Shown: positions 6,588 through 15,877, counted from the first letter of the stretch. The stretch is 64,000 bases of DNA from Cellulomonas flavigena DSM 20109 (GCF_000092865.1 NC_014151.1:3596001-3660000), one strand, 5' to 3'. The notes: generated from the letters alone by a model not told the origin. A program made the numbers and translations.

Positions 6588-9500
6588 GTGATCCTGCTCG
6601 ACGACGGCACCCTGACGTACTCCGCGAGCGACCTGACGGCCGCCGCGCGGTGCGAGCACGCCGTGCTGCGCGCGCTCGACGCGCGGCTCGGGCGCGGCCC
6701 CGCGGCCGAGCCGGACGCGGACGTGGTGCTGGCGCGCGTCGCGCACCTCGGCGACGAGCACGAGCAGCGGGTGCTGCGCGGGCTCGTCGAGCGGTACGGG
6801 GTGTGGCGCCCGGGCACCCGGGGCGGGCTCGCGCAGGTCCCGGCGACGCGTGACCCCGCGTCCCGCGCGCACCTGGAGGCCGCGCACGCCGCGACGCTCG
6901 ACCGGCTCGGGTCCGCGGACGTCGTGCACCAGGCCGCGTTCTTCGACGGGCGGTTCGTCGGACGGGCGGACTTCCTGGTCCGCGACGACGACGGCGCGTG
7001 GTCCGTGCGCGACGCCAAGCTCGCGCGCAACGCCCAGCCCACCGCCCTGCTGCAGGTCGCCGCGTACGCGGACCAGCTCGCGCGCGCGGGCGTGCCCGTG
7101 GCGCGCGAGGTGCAGCTCGTGCTGGGCGACGCGGCGGTCACGCGGCACGCGGTGGCGGACCTCGTGCCCGTCTACCGCGAGCGCCGCGCGCGGCTGCAGG
7201 AGCTGCTCGACGCGCACCGCGCGCAGGACGGGCCCGTGACGTGGGGCGACACGCGGTGGGCCGCGTGCGGGCGGTGCTCGCTGTGCACCGCCGAGCTCGA
7301 GGCGCGGCGCGACGTCACGCTCGTGGCCGGCGTGTACGAGCGTCAGCGCGCGCTGCTCGGCGCCGCGGGCGTCGCGACGATCGACGAGCTCGCGGCCCTT
7401 CCCGACGACCGCGAGGTCGAGGGGCTGAGCCCGGACGTGCTCGCGAGGGTGCGGCTGCAGGCACGGCTGCAGCTCGAGCAGGAAGCCCGCAACGCCGACC
7501 CGGCGCACCCGGTGGACGTCCCGTGGGCCCTCACGCACCCCCCACGGGTCGCCGCGCTGCTGCCGCCGCCGGACCCGGGCGACATCTTCTTCGACTTCGA
7601 GGGAGACCCCCTCTGGTACGACGCGGCGATGGCCGGCGAGCCCGACGCGTGGGGTCTGGAGTACCTGTTCGGTGTGGTCGAGAACCCGCCCGCGCCGGAG
7701 GCGGAGGCGCCGTTCGTCGCGTTCTGGGCGCACGACCGCGCCGAGGAGCGCGTCGCGCTGCGGGAGTTCCTCGCCTACCTCGCCGACCGTCGCGCACGGT
7801 TCCCCGGCATGCACGTCTACCACTACGCGGCGTACGAGAAGACGACGCTGCGGCGGCTCGCGGCGCGTCACGGCGAGGGCGAGGCGCAGGTCGACGGCCT
7901 CCTGCGCGAGGGGCTGCTCGTCGACCTGTACACCGCGGTCAAGGCGGGCGTGCGCACGGGCCAGCGGTCGTACTCGCTGAAGAAGCTCGAGCCGCTGTAC
8001 ATGGCGACGGGACGCGGCGACGGCGTCACGAACGCGGCCGACTCGATCGTCGAGTACGCCGAGGCGGTCGCGGCCCGCGACGCGGGGCGGCTCGACGACT
8101 GGAACGAGCGCATCAAGGCCATCGAGGTCTACAACCACTACGACTGCGACTCGACGCTCGGGCTGCGGGACTGGCTGCTCGCGCGGCTCGCCGAGGTCGG
8201 CGTCGCGCCGTCGCGCCCGGTCGTGCTCGACCCCGAGGCGGAGGCCCGTGCCGCCGAGCTCGGCGCGCCCGACCCGCTGGAGGACGAGCTGCTGGCGCTC
8301 GCCGGGCCCGGACCGGGCGAGGGCGTGGTGCGGACGCCCGGGCGGCAGGCCGTCGCGCTCGTCGGCGCCGCGCTGCGGTACCACCAGCGGGAGGACAAGC
8401 CGTACTGGTGGGGCCACTTCGACCGACTGTCGGCGCACCCGTCGGACTGGACGGAGCGGCGCAACGTGCTGCTCGCCGACCGGCCCGGCGCGGTCGAGGT
8501 GGTCACCGACTGGCACCTGCCGCCGGGCAAGCAGGTCGAGCGCCGCGTGCTGCGCATGACCGGGCGGCTCGAGCCGGGCAGCGACCTGCGGCCGGGCGCG
8601 CAGGCCGTCGGGCTGTACGACGCACCGCTGCCCGCGTGCGTGCGCACGTCCGTCGACGGGCCGCGCGGCTGGTGCGAGCGCATGACGGTGCTCGAGGTCA
8701 GGGCTGACGTCGAGGGGCGCAGCCCGCGGGACGTGCTGGTCGTCGAGGAGACGCGACCCAAGGGCTCGGAACCGTTCGCCGAGCTGCCGATGGCGCTGGC
8801 CCCGGCCGGGCCGATCGGCACCGCACCGCTGCGCGAGGCGATCCGCAGGCTCGCGGAGCGGGTCCGCGACGCGGTGGCGGACGGCTCGGCAGCGACGGGC
8901 GACGCCGCGGCGGCGACGGGCGCGACGCCGGACGACGCGCCCGACGTGAGCCTGCCGCGCTCCGCGGTCCTCGACCTCGCACGCCGCACGCCGCCGCGCA
9001 CGCGGTCGGGCGCGCCGCTGCCGACCGCCGACGGGGACCTCGTCGACGTGCTGACGCGCGCGGTGCTGGATCTCGACGACTCGTACCTCGCCGTGCAGGG
9101 CCCGCCCGGCACCGGCAAGACGTACACCGGCGCGCGGGTGATCGCCGCGCTCGTGGAGCGCGGGTGGCGCGTCGGGGTCGTCGCGCAGTCGCACGCCGTG
9201 GTCGAGAACATGCTGCGCGGCGTCGCCGGTGCCGGGGTGCCGGCGGGCGCGATCGCGAAGAAGCTCCCCACCGACGGGCGGGACGCGACGGCCGACGCCC
9301 CGTGGACGTGGGTGCCGGACAAGGGGTTCGGGGCGTTCTGGTCCGCACACCCGGGTGGGGCGGACGGTGCCGGCGCGGTGCTCGGCGGCACCGCGTGGGA
9401 CCTCGTCAGCACCACGAGGCTGCCGTCCGCGCCGCTGGACCTGCTCGTCGTGGACGAGGCCGGGCAGTTCGCGCTCGCCACCACGTTCGCCGTGGCCGGC

Positions 9501-10274
9501 TCGGCGCGCAACCTGCTGCTGCTGGGCGACCCGCAGCAGCTGCCCCAGGTCAGCCAGGGCACGCACCCCGAACCGGTCGACCGCAGCGCGCTGGGTTGGC
9601 TGACCGACGGGCACGACACGCTCCCCGCCGAGCTCGGCTACTTCCTGCCGGTGACGTACCGCCTGCACCCCGAGCTGTGCGCCGCCGTGTCGACGCTCGC
9701 CTACGAGGGACGGCTGGTGTCCGCGCCGGCCGCGGCGGCCCGGTCGCTCGACGGCGTCCCGGCGGGCGTGCACGGCGTGCTCGTCGAGCACGAGGGGAAC
9801 GCCGTCGCGTCCCCGGAGGAGGCCGAGGTCGTGGCGCGCACGGTCGCGCACCTCGTCGGGCGCACGTGGCGGGACCCCGCCGCCGCGGCACCCGAGCGTC
9901 CCCTGACGCCGGCCGACGTGGTGGTCGTCGCGGCCTACAACGCGCAGGTGTGGACGGTCCGGCGCGCGCTCGACGCCGCAGGCTTCACCGCGACCCGCGT
10001 CGGCACGGTCGACCGGTTCCAGGGCCAGGAGGCGCCGGTCGTCGTGGTGACCACCGCGGCGTCGTCGCCGTCGCAGGTGCCCCGCGGCCTCGACTTCCTG
10101 CTCGACCGCAACCGGATCAACGTCGCGGTCTCCCGCGGGCAGTGGGCGGCGTTCGTCGTCCGCTCGACGCGGCTGTCGCACACGCTGCCGCACCGGCCCG
10201 AGTCGCTCGAGCGCCTCGGCGCGTTCGTGGGCCTCACGACGCGCTCGGTCGTGGACGTGCCCGCGGCGACGTAA
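6588..10274 (+). CDS. TM0106-family RecB-like nuclease fused to DNA2/NAM7-type helicase
   Basis: This 1228-aa protein combines three parts. Residues about 1-260 are a Cas4/RecB-like PD-(D/E)XK nuclease (RADFLVRDDD, then VRDAKLARNAQ) followed by a cysteine cluster (WAACGRCSLC). Residues about 330-540 are an RNase H-like segment (DIFFDFEGDPLW, YHYAAYEKTTLRR, YNHYDCDSTLGLRDW). From about 810 comes a superfamily 1 helicase with Walker A GPPGTGKT (838-845), Walker B VVDEAGQ (954-960) and VDRFQGQEAPVV near the end. The family is common in actinobacteria and is thought to act in DNA repair or RNA/DNA processing. It stands alone. GTG is the only plausible start at the N-terminus. Confidence 0.92.
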   Translation: MILLDDGTLTYSASDLTAAARCEHAVLRALDARLGRGPAAEPDADVVLARVAHLGDEHEQRVLRGLVERYGVWRPGTRGGLAQVPATRDPASRAHLEAAHAATLDRLGSADVVHQAAFFDGRFVGRADFLVRDDDGAWSVRDAKLARNAQPTALLQVAAYADQLARAGVPVAREVQLVLGDAAVTRHAVADLVPVYRERRARLQELLDAHRAQDGPVTWGDTRWAACGRCSLCTAELEARRDVTLVAGVYERQRALLGAAGVATIDELAALPDDREVEGLSPDVLARVRLQARLQLEQEARNADPAHPVDVPWALTHPPRVAALLPPPDPGDIFFDFEGDPLWYDAAMAGEPDAWGLEYLFGVVENPPAPEAEAPFVAFWAHDRAEERVALREFLAYLADRRARFPGMHVYHYAAYEKTTLRRLAARHGEGEAQVDGLLREGLLVDLYTAVKAGVRTGQRSYSLKKLEPLYMATGRGDGVTNAADSIVEYAEAVAARDAGRLDDWNERIKAIEVYNHYDCDSTLGLRDWLLARLAEVGVAPSRPVVLDPEAEARAAELGAPDPLEDELLALAGPGPGEGVVRTPGRQAVALVGAALRYHQREDKPYWWGHFDRLSAHPSDWTERRNVLLADRPGAVEVVTDWHLPPGKQVERRVLRMTGRLEPGSDLRPGAQAVGLYDAPLPACVRTSVDGPRGWCERMTVLEVRADVEGRSPRDVLVVEETRPKGSEPFAELPMALAPAGPIGTAPLREAIRRLAERVRDAVADGSAATGDAAAATGATPDDAPDVSLPRSAVLDLARRTPPRTRSGAPLPTADGDLVDVLTRAVLDLDDSYLAVQGPPGTGKTYTGARVIAALVERGWRVGVVAQSHAVVENMLRGVAGAGVPAGAIAKKLPTDGRDATADAPWTWVPDKGFGAFWSAHPGGADGAGAVLGGTAWDLVSTTRLPSAPLDLLVVDEAGQFALATTFAVAGSARNLLLLGDPQQLPQVSQGTHPEPVDRSALGWLTDGHDTLPAELGYFLPVTYRLHPELCAAVSTLAYEGRLVSAPAAAARSLDGVPAGVHGVLVEHEGNAVASPEEAEVVARTVAHLVGRTWRDPAAAAPERPLTPADVVVVAAYNAQVWTVRRALDAAGFTATRVGTVDRFQGQEAPVVVVTTAASSPSQVPRGLDFLLDRNRINVAVSRGQWAAFVVRSTRLSHTLPHRPESLERLGAFVGLTTRSVVDVPAAT

Positions 10275-10330
10275 CGTCAGGGCAGCACGGCGCGCCGCCT
10301 GCGCCGGCACGACGAGGATCCGGAGGGACG

Positions 10331-10768
10331 ATGGGCGTGGACGAGGAGTTCGAGCGGGTCCGCACGGCGCTGCGCACGGAGGAGCAGGCGCTGGCCCGGG
10401 AGCTCGACCAGATCGACGCCGAGGCGCGCGCGACCGTCGACGCGAGCGTCGAGCACGTGCGCGCGCAGCTCGCGACGCAGGCCGACCGTATCCGCGCGGC
10501 GATCGCCCAGCAGCGCGTGGAGGTCGAGGCACGTCAGGAGGAGCTGCGCAACGACGAGGCGGAGCGGGCCGGGGCCGACGACTCGCCCGAGGCGCCTGCC
10601 GGCGACGACGACGTGGCGGCAGCCGACGTGACCGAGGACGAGGTCGACGTCGACGTCGCGGAGCCGACAAGCCACGTCGAGCAGCACGACGGCACGGACG
10701 TCGAGCAGGTGACGACGGGCACGGACGACCCCGACGAGCTCGTCGGTGACGTCGAGCGGGGCGACTGA
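10331..10768 (+). CDS. acidic coiled-coil protein, unknown function
   Basis: The ATG at 10331 follows CGGAGGGACG and gives 145 residues. Residues 1-80 form a strongly predicted coiled coil rich in Glu, Arg, Ala and Gln (EEFERVRTALRTEEQALARE). The rest is very acidic (VTEDEVDVDVAEP) and probably disordered. There is no signal peptide or cysteine. It follows the large nuclease/helicase by 56 bp and precedes the MT0933-type antitoxin, with no obvious functional link. I recognise no family. Confidence 0.75.
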   Translation: MGVDEEFERVRTALRTEEQALARELDQIDAEARATVDASVEHVRAQLATQADRIRAAIAQQRVEVEARQEELRNDEAERAGADDSPEAPAGDDDVAAADVTEDEVDVDVAEPTSHVEQHDGTDVEQVTTGTDDPDELVGDVERGD

Positions 10769-10976
10769 CCGCAGCCGAGGGTGTCCTCACGGACCGCCCG
10801 CAGGCCGACGATGCGCGTGCCCCACGACGTCCCGGTGCGCGCCCGCGCGCGTGCCCCGCGCACGGGAGAGCACCTCGCCGCAAGGACCGGGAGGCACGTG
10901 ACCGCGACCCGGCGGGACGGCAGACTGAGCCCGGCGGGAGCCGGTCGTCGGTTCCCGGACACGGATGGAGGAGCCC

Positions 10977-11162
10977 ATGGGTCTCGATGACCTGGTGAAC
11001 AAGGCGAAGGGCGCGCTGGACGGCCGCGAGGAGCAGGCCAAGGACGCGCTCGACAAGGCGGCCGAGGCTGTCAAGTCCCGCACGGACACCGGCACGGACG
11101 CTCAGATCGACAAGGTGGTCGACGCCGCCAAGGACTACCTGGACCAGCAGAAGAAGTCCTGA
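10977..11162 (+). CDS. MT0933-like antitoxin family small protein
   Basis: The 61-aa protein is amphipathic and Lys/Asp/Ala-rich: MGLDDLVNKAKGALDG at the start and DAQIDKVVDAAKDYLDQQ near the end. This is the pattern of the PF14013 family, named after Mycobacterium tuberculosis MT0933 and assigned as an antitoxin partly by inference. AGGAG lies 6 bases before the ATG at 10977, which favours it over the ATG at 10965. No partner toxin is adjacent, as is usual for this family in Micrococcales. A strong terminator follows immediately. Confidence 0.82.
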   Translation: MGLDDLVNKAKGALDGREEQAKDALDKAAEAVKSRTDTGTDAQIDKVVDAAKDYLDQQKKS

Positions 11163-11171
11163 CCGTCCCGC

Positions 11172-11216
11172 CCTTCCCGCTGAGCGCGGTGCTCGTCCGC
11201 GCTCAGCGGGAAGGGG
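11172..11216. terminator. strong hairpin between convergent genes
   Basis: An 18-bp perfect stem (11172-11189 with 11199-11216, core TTCCCGCTGAGCGCG) encloses a 9-nt loop. It lies between the antitoxin-like gene ending at 11162 and the MFS gene ending at 11235 on the other strand. It has no long T-tract on either side, as is usual in high-GC actinobacteria, and could serve both genes. Confidence 0.8.
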
Positions 11217-11234
11217 CAGGGTGGGCGCCGAACG

Positions 11235-12854
11235 TCAGGTCAGGGCCTCGCCGGTGCGTTCCGGGAGTGCGAGCGCGCCGGCGGACGCGACGACGAAGAC
11301 CGCGGCGAACACGGTGAACAGCAGGCCGGTACCGCCCAGCTCACGCAGCTGCGGCACCGCCAGCGGCGCCAGCACCGACGCCGTGCGCCCGATCCCCGCG
11401 GCCCAGCCCGCGCCGGTGGTCCGCACGCGCGTCGGGTACAGCTCGGGGGTCACCGCGTAGAGCGCGCCCCACGCGCCGAGGTTGAAGAACGAGAGCATCA
11501 CGCCGGCGCCGAGGATCTGCGCGTCGCCCGAGGCGGCGGCGAACGCACCGGCCGCGAGGGCGGAGCCGGCGAGGAACGCCGCGAGCGTGCGGCGCCTCCC
11601 CCACGTCTCGACGAGCACGGCGGCCGCCGCGTACCCGGGGAGCTGCCCGAGCGTGATGATGAGCGTGTACTCGAACGACCGCACGAGGGTGTGCCCGTCG
11701 GCTGCGAGGAGCGACGGCAGCCAGATGAACGCGCCGTAGTAGGAGAAGTTCACGGCGAACCACACGAGCCACAGGGCCGCGGTGCGGCGGCGCAGCGACG
11801 GCGCCCAGAGCGCGGCGAGGCGCGGCGCGGGGTCCGGAGCGGGCGCGGCGGTCGCGTCGGGTGCGGTCGCGGCGGTGGGGTCGGGCGCGGGCGCGACGCC
11901 CGCCGAGGACGAGCGCGCGCGGTCTGCGCCCGCCGGCGACGTGCGGTCGGCGTCGGTGCCGGCTGGCGACGTGCGGTCGGCGTCGGTGCCGGCTGGCGAC
12001 GTGCGGTCGGCGTCGGTGCCGGCCGCCGACGAGGAGTGACGCTCGACGTCGGCCGCGGCGGACGACGGGCGTGCCGTCGCCGCGTCGCGGACCTGCGCCC
12101 CGGTCAGCCCGCCGTGCCCGACGGCGCGCGACGCCTCGAGCTCCGCGACGACCTGCTCGGCCTCGGCATGCCGACCGCGCGCCTGCAGGTACCGCACGGA
12201 CTCGGGCAGCCCGCGGCGCACGACGACGGAGTACAGCGCGGGCAGGGCACCGAGCGCGAGCGCCCACCGCCACCCGTCGTCGCCGGACGGCACGACGAGG
12301 TACCCGATGAGGGCGGCGAGGATCCACCCGACGGCCCAGAACGACTCGAGGACGACGACGGCGCGTCCGCGGATGCGTGGCGGTGCGAACTCGCTGACGA
12401 GCGTGGACGCGACGGGCAGCTCGGCGCCGAGCCCGAGCCCGACGACGAACCGCAGCGCCATGAGCACGGCGACGCCGCCGACGAGCGCGGACGCCCCGGT
12501 CGCGACCCCGTACACGAGCAGGGTGAGAGCGAACACCTGGCGGCGCCCGATGCGGTCGGCGAGCAGCCCGCCGACGGCGGCCCCGACGGCCATGCCGACG
12601 AACCCGGCGGATGCGACCCACCCGAGCGTGGTCGCGTCGGTGCCCCAGACGACCGCGAGCTGGGCGATGACGAACGAGATGAGCCCGACGTCCATCGCGT
12701 CGAACGTCCACCCGACGCCGGACCCGACGAGCAGCCGCACGTGCCGGCGCGTGACGGGCAAGCCGTCGAGGCGGGTCGCGGGGTCGGCGGTCGGCGGCGC
12801 AGGGTGTACGGCCCTCGCTGCAGCCCCGGGCTCGGGGACGTCGGCTCCGGTCAC
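11235..12854 (-). CDS. MFS transporter with an expanded repetitive central loop
   Basis: The GTG at 12854 follows AGGAGGTGCC and gives 539 residues with 12 membrane segments. Sugar/metabolite-porter landmarks are visible: the loop 2-3 motif GGLLADRIGRRQVF, the exit motif LPESVRYLQARGRHAEAE after helix 6, and PELYPTRVRTTGAGWAAGIG late in the second half. The group includes SV2-like and aromatic-acid or niacin proton symporters, so the substrate is open. The central cytoplasmic loop is lengthened by three copies of GTDADRTSPA, encoded by a 30-bp tandem repeat. It is a single-gene unit that converges on the MT0933-like gene. Confidence 0.9.
   Translation of the reverse strand: MTGADVPEPGAAARAVHPAPPTADPATRLDGLPVTRRHVRLLVGSGVGWTFDAMDVGLISFVIAQLAVVWGTDATTLGWVASAGFVGMAVGAAVGGLLADRIGRRQVFALTLLVYGVATGASALVGGVAVLMALRFVVGLGLGAELPVASTLVSEFAPPRIRGRAVVVLESFWAVGWILAALIGYLVVPSGDDGWRWALALGALPALYSVVVRRGLPESVRYLQARGRHAEAEQVVAELEASRAVGHGGLTGAQVRDAATARPSSAAADVERHSSSAAGTDADRTSPAGTDADRTSPAGTDADRTSPAGADRARSSSAGVAPAPDPTAATAPDATAAPAPDPAPRLAALWAPSLRRRTAALWLVWFAVNFSYYGAFIWLPSLLAADGHTLVRSFEYTLIITLGQLPGYAAAAVLVETWGRRRTLAAFLAGSALAAGAFAAASGDAQILGAGVMLSFFNLGAWGALYAVTPELYPTRVRTTGAGWAAGIGRTASVLAPLAVPQLRELGGTGLLFTVFAAVFVVASAGALALPERTGEALT
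11941..12030. repeat. 30-bp tandem repeat (three units) inside the MFS gene
   Basis: Units at 11941-11970 and 11971-12000 are identical; the third, 12001-12030, differs near its right end. Thirty bases equals ten codons, so copy-number change keeps the frame and only lengthens the cytoplasmic loop (repeat GTDADRTSPA). This is coding minisatellite structure. Confidence 0.9.
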
Positions 12855-13056
12855 GGCACCTCCTGGCACGCACCTGGCGATGGGCGCGACGGGTCGGGCC
12901 GCGCGGCGGCGTCATCGGCACCGTCCGGCATCGTCGCCCACTCCCGCCGCCACCGCCAGAGCACCCGGTCCCACCCCGCCCACCCCGCCCACCGGAACCC
13001 GGCTCCTCGACGGCACCGCCCGACGAGTACCCAGGTCCCGCTCGCGGCCCCGCACC

Positions 13057-13194
13057 CCGCCGACCGGAACACCACTCCCCGTCAGGCCCCACCATCGAGG
13101 AGCCAGGTTCCGCCCGGCGAGCCCCGCATCCCGCCGACCGGAACACCACTCCCCGTCAAGCCCCACCATCGAAGAGCCAGGTTCCGCTCGGCGG
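13057..13194. repeat. 74-bp tandem repeat in a gene-free stretch
   Basis: Two copies with a 74-bp period begin with CCGCCGACCGGAACACCACT at 13057 and 13131 and differ at a few positions. More diverged copies of the same CCGG..AAC pieces extend back to about 12975. The stretch 12855-13210 between the MFS start and the tail-collar scar holds no gene that I can support, only these repeats. Confidence 0.75.
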
Positions 13195-13210
13195 GATCGG
13201 GGGCGGGCTG

Positions 13211-13327
13211 TCAGGGGCGCGGGGGGAAGATGCCCTGCAGGGCGATGCAGAAGTTGAGGGCCAGGTGGGGCGGCATGTTCTCGTGCGGCTGACCGCCGCC
13301 CCGGACACCCACGGCCTGTGCCGACAT
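13211..13327 (-). pseudogene. 3' remnant of a tail-collar (MdpB-like) protein gene
   Basis: On the minus strand 38 codons and a TGA read MSAQAVGVRGGGQPHEN then MPPHLALNFCIALQGIFPP. This is the conserved C-terminus of phage tail-collar / microcystin-dependent proteins, which end in QPHxNxxPxLxLNxCIALQGIFP. An in-frame TGA lies six codons upstream of this segment, and the remaining 120 or so residues of a normal gene are absent. The fragment abuts the Ig-repeat gene, which lacks its own 5' end on the other strand. Confidence 0.75.
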
Positions 13328-15067
13328 CGCGACGAGCGCTGCCGGTCACGGCGGGTCCGCCACGACGGGTACCGCGTCCGTCACGGCCCGGTACGCGCCG
13401 ACGGTCACCGACCCGGCCGACGCGACCGTGGCCGCGGGCGACGACGCGTCGTTCACCGTCACGGTGACGGGCTCGCCCGCACCGACGGTGACGTGGCAGC
13501 GCCGTGCCGCGGGCGCCGGGTCGTGGACCGCCGCAGGCACGGGGACGTCGCTGGACCTCGCGGACGTCACGCCCGCGGACCACGGCACGCAGGTGCGCGC
13601 CGTCGTGACCAGCACGCAGGGCTCGGCGACGAGCGCCGCCGCGACGCTCACGGTGCGCTGGGCGCCCGTGCTCACGGCCCACCCGGCCGACGTCACGGGC
13701 CTCGCGGACGACGAGGTCACGTTCACGGCCGCCGCCACCGGCAACCCGGCGGCGAGCCCCACGTGGCAGACGTCGCCTGACGGCACGACGTGGACGACCG
13801 TGCCGGGCGCCACCGGGTGGACCTACAGCCGCACGCTCGCCGACGCGGACCACGGTCTGCAGGTGCGCGCCGTGGCGAGCAACGCCGAGGGCACCGCGGT
13901 CTCCGAGGTCGCCCGCGTGACGGTCGACGCGCCCCCCGCGATCGTCGCGCAGCCCGCCGACGCGACCGTGGACCTCGGCACGGACGCGACGTTCGAGGTC
14001 GCGGTCACCGGGCGACCCGCACCGGCCGTGCAGTGGCAGACGCAGGTCGACGGCGACTGGGTCGACGTGCCCGGCGCCACCGGCACGACGCTCGTCGTCC
14101 CCGGCACGCAGGACGCGCACGGCACCCGCTACCGCGCGGTCGCGACCAACGCGCGCGGCACGACGACCAGCGACGTCGTGACCCTCGCGGTCCTGCTCGC
14201 ACCGACGGTCACCGACCCGCAGGACGTCGCGACCGCGCCGGGCGAGCAGGTGACGTTCAGCGTCGACGTCACGGGCCGCCCGGTGCCGGACGTCACGTGG
14301 GAGGCGTCGCACGACGGGGTCACGTGGACGCCCGTCGGCACGGGCACGACGCTCACCCTGACGCCGACGCTCGCCGACGACGGCCTGCTGGTGCGGGCCG
14401 TCGCGACCGCGACGCTCGTGACCGGCCCGGCCTCCGTGACCAGTGCGGCCGCCGAGCTGGTCGTGGCCGAGGTGCCCGAGTTCCTCGACGGCCCCGCGCC
14501 GCTGACGAGCGTCACGGCCGGGGTCCCGACGACGCTCGCGTGGACCGTGCGCGCCGCCGACGCGACGGCACGCTGGGAGGTGTCGCGTGACGGCGGGGCC
14601 ACGTGGACGCCCGCCCCCGTGGGCTGGACGCCCGGCACGGAGGCGGCGGTCCTGGCGGCGCGCGCCGCCGGACCGGCCGTGCGGACCGTGCACACGCTGG
14701 CGTTCACGCCCACCGCGGCGGACGAGGGCGTGCTCGTGCGCCTCACCGTCGCCTCGCCGGGCGGTGCGGCGAGCGCGAGCACCGTGCTCGACGTCGTGGC
14801 GGTCGCCGACCCGGGGACGGGCGGCGGCAGCCCGGGGGACGGCACGGCGGGCGGCACGGCGGCGGCGCGGGAGGCGGCACGGCGGGCGGCACGAGCTCCA
14901 CCGGCCCCGCGGGCTCGGGCGCGACGGGCGCGACGGGCAGCGGGGCGTCGTCGCTCCCCCGTACCGGCACCGACCCGCTGGCGCTGCTGGCCCTCGGCGC
15001 CCTGCTCGCCGCGGCGGGCCTCGTGACGGCGGTCGCCGCGACCCGCCGCCGCGAGCTGCGCGCCTGA
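13293..15067 (+). pseudogene. Ig-like repeat surface protein with LPxTG anchor, 5'-truncated and frameshifted
   Basis: The frame is open from 13293 (in-frame TGA at 13290) but has no start codon before a GTG at 13428, and no signal peptide. It encodes about five immunoglobulin-like repeats of roughly 85 residues, each with a PADxTV...VxW core (PTVTWQ, PTWQTSPDG, PAVQWQT, PDVTWEAS). Near 14850-14875 the frame breaks in a GGC-rich run. One base later the reading continues as GGAGGGTAGGTSST, then LPRTG, a hydrophobic helix and RRRELRA, a sortase anchor. The ancestral product was a wall-anchored adhesin-like protein. A sequencing error could explain the 3' shift but not the missing 5' end. Confidence 0.75.
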
Positions 15068-15111
15068 CGGCTCCCGGCCGGCGCGTCGTCACCTCGACGC
15101 GCCGGCCGGCA

Positions 15112-15261
15112 GGTCGTCCTCACGCGTCGGTCGGCAGGTCGTCCTCACGCGCCGGCCGGCAGGCCGTCCTCACGCGTCGGTCGGCAGGTCGTCCTCACGC
15201 GCCGGCCGGCGGGTCGTCCTCACGCGCCGGCCGGCAGGTCGTCCTCACGCGTCGGCCGGCA
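15112..15261. repeat. 25-bp tandem repeat, six units
   Basis: Six units start at 15112, 15137, 15162, 15187, 15212 and 15237, reading GGTCGTCCTCACGCG plus YCGGYCGGCR. The rightmost unit contains the last five codons and the stop of the leftward nitroreductase-like gene, so the array looks like serial duplication of that 3' end. It fills the gap after the Ig-repeat gene. Confidence 0.88.
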
Positions 15262-15739
15262 GCACGCGGAACACGGGGTGGTCCGCCGCGATCTCCTCGA
15301 ACGCCTCGACGGGCTCGTGCCGGTCGACGCGCACGTGCGGGCGCGCGCCCGGCGCGATCTGCACGAGCCTGCGGACCATCGGCGCCCGCTCCGCGACCGG
15401 GACCTCCACGAGCCGCACGGGTCGCGGGCGGCCGTGCCGCAGGACTGCGCGGCCGTCCGCGGCGCGGACGTTCCACACCCAGGCGCACTCGCCGAGCATG
15501 GACACCAGGTACCAGCGGCCGTCGACGTCGGCCATCACGAGCGGAAACCGCGTGGCCTTGCCGGTGCGGCGGCCGGGCACCTCGAGCGTGACCCAGCGGC
15601 GCGGCGTCAGCCACGTGCCGTGCAGCGCCGCCCAGAAGCGTGCGGCCCGCCGGGCGAACGCGTCGGCGCGCCCGCCTGCGTAGTGCCGGCGGAGGGCCTG
15701 CGCCCGCCGCTCCACCCAACCCCGCCCCGCCCTGTCCAT
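15245..15739 (-). CDS. nitroreductase/quinone reductase family (DDN-like, F420-type) protein
   Basis: The ATG at 15739, preceded by AGGGGGCGACG, gives 164 residues. The core WVTLEVPGRRTGKATRFPLV, then DGRWYLVSMLGECAWVWNVRA, is typical of deazaflavin (F420)-dependent Ddn-type split-barrel reductases, which have TxGRRSGxxR and a downstream NW/WxxN element. Such enzymes reduce quinones or nitro compounds with F420H2. The stop codon lies inside the last unit of a 25-bp tandem repeat. No cofactor genes are nearby. Confidence 0.85.
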   Translation of the reverse strand: MDRAGRGWVERRAQALRRHYAGGRADAFARRAARFWAALHGTWLTPRRWVTLEVPGRRTGKATRFPLVMADVDGRWYLVSMLGECAWVWNVRAADGRAVLRHGRPRPVRLVEVPVAERAPMVRRLVQIAPGARPHVRVDRHEPVEAFEEIAADHPVFRVLPADA

Positions 15740-15877
15740 CGTCGCCCCCTGCGCTCGTCGTCGAGCGTGGCGCACCCGGAACCGACCCGGCAAGGGCCAC
15801 GGGTCCCGGGTGCGTCCGCGACGCGACGCGGCGCATCAGCGGGCCGACGCGTCGGGCGACGCTCGCCGTCGTGCGGC

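Noticed and set aside
5313-10883. A 1856-codon open frame on the minus strand
   Set aside because: It is an antisense shadow over the SDR, CBS and nuclease/helicase genes. Its composition is Arg/Gly/Pro/His with no domain, as expected in DNA this GC-rich.
15112-15261. A CRISPR-like array
   Set aside because: The 25-bp units are directly adjacent with no spacers, and no cas gene is in the window. It is a plain tandem repeat.
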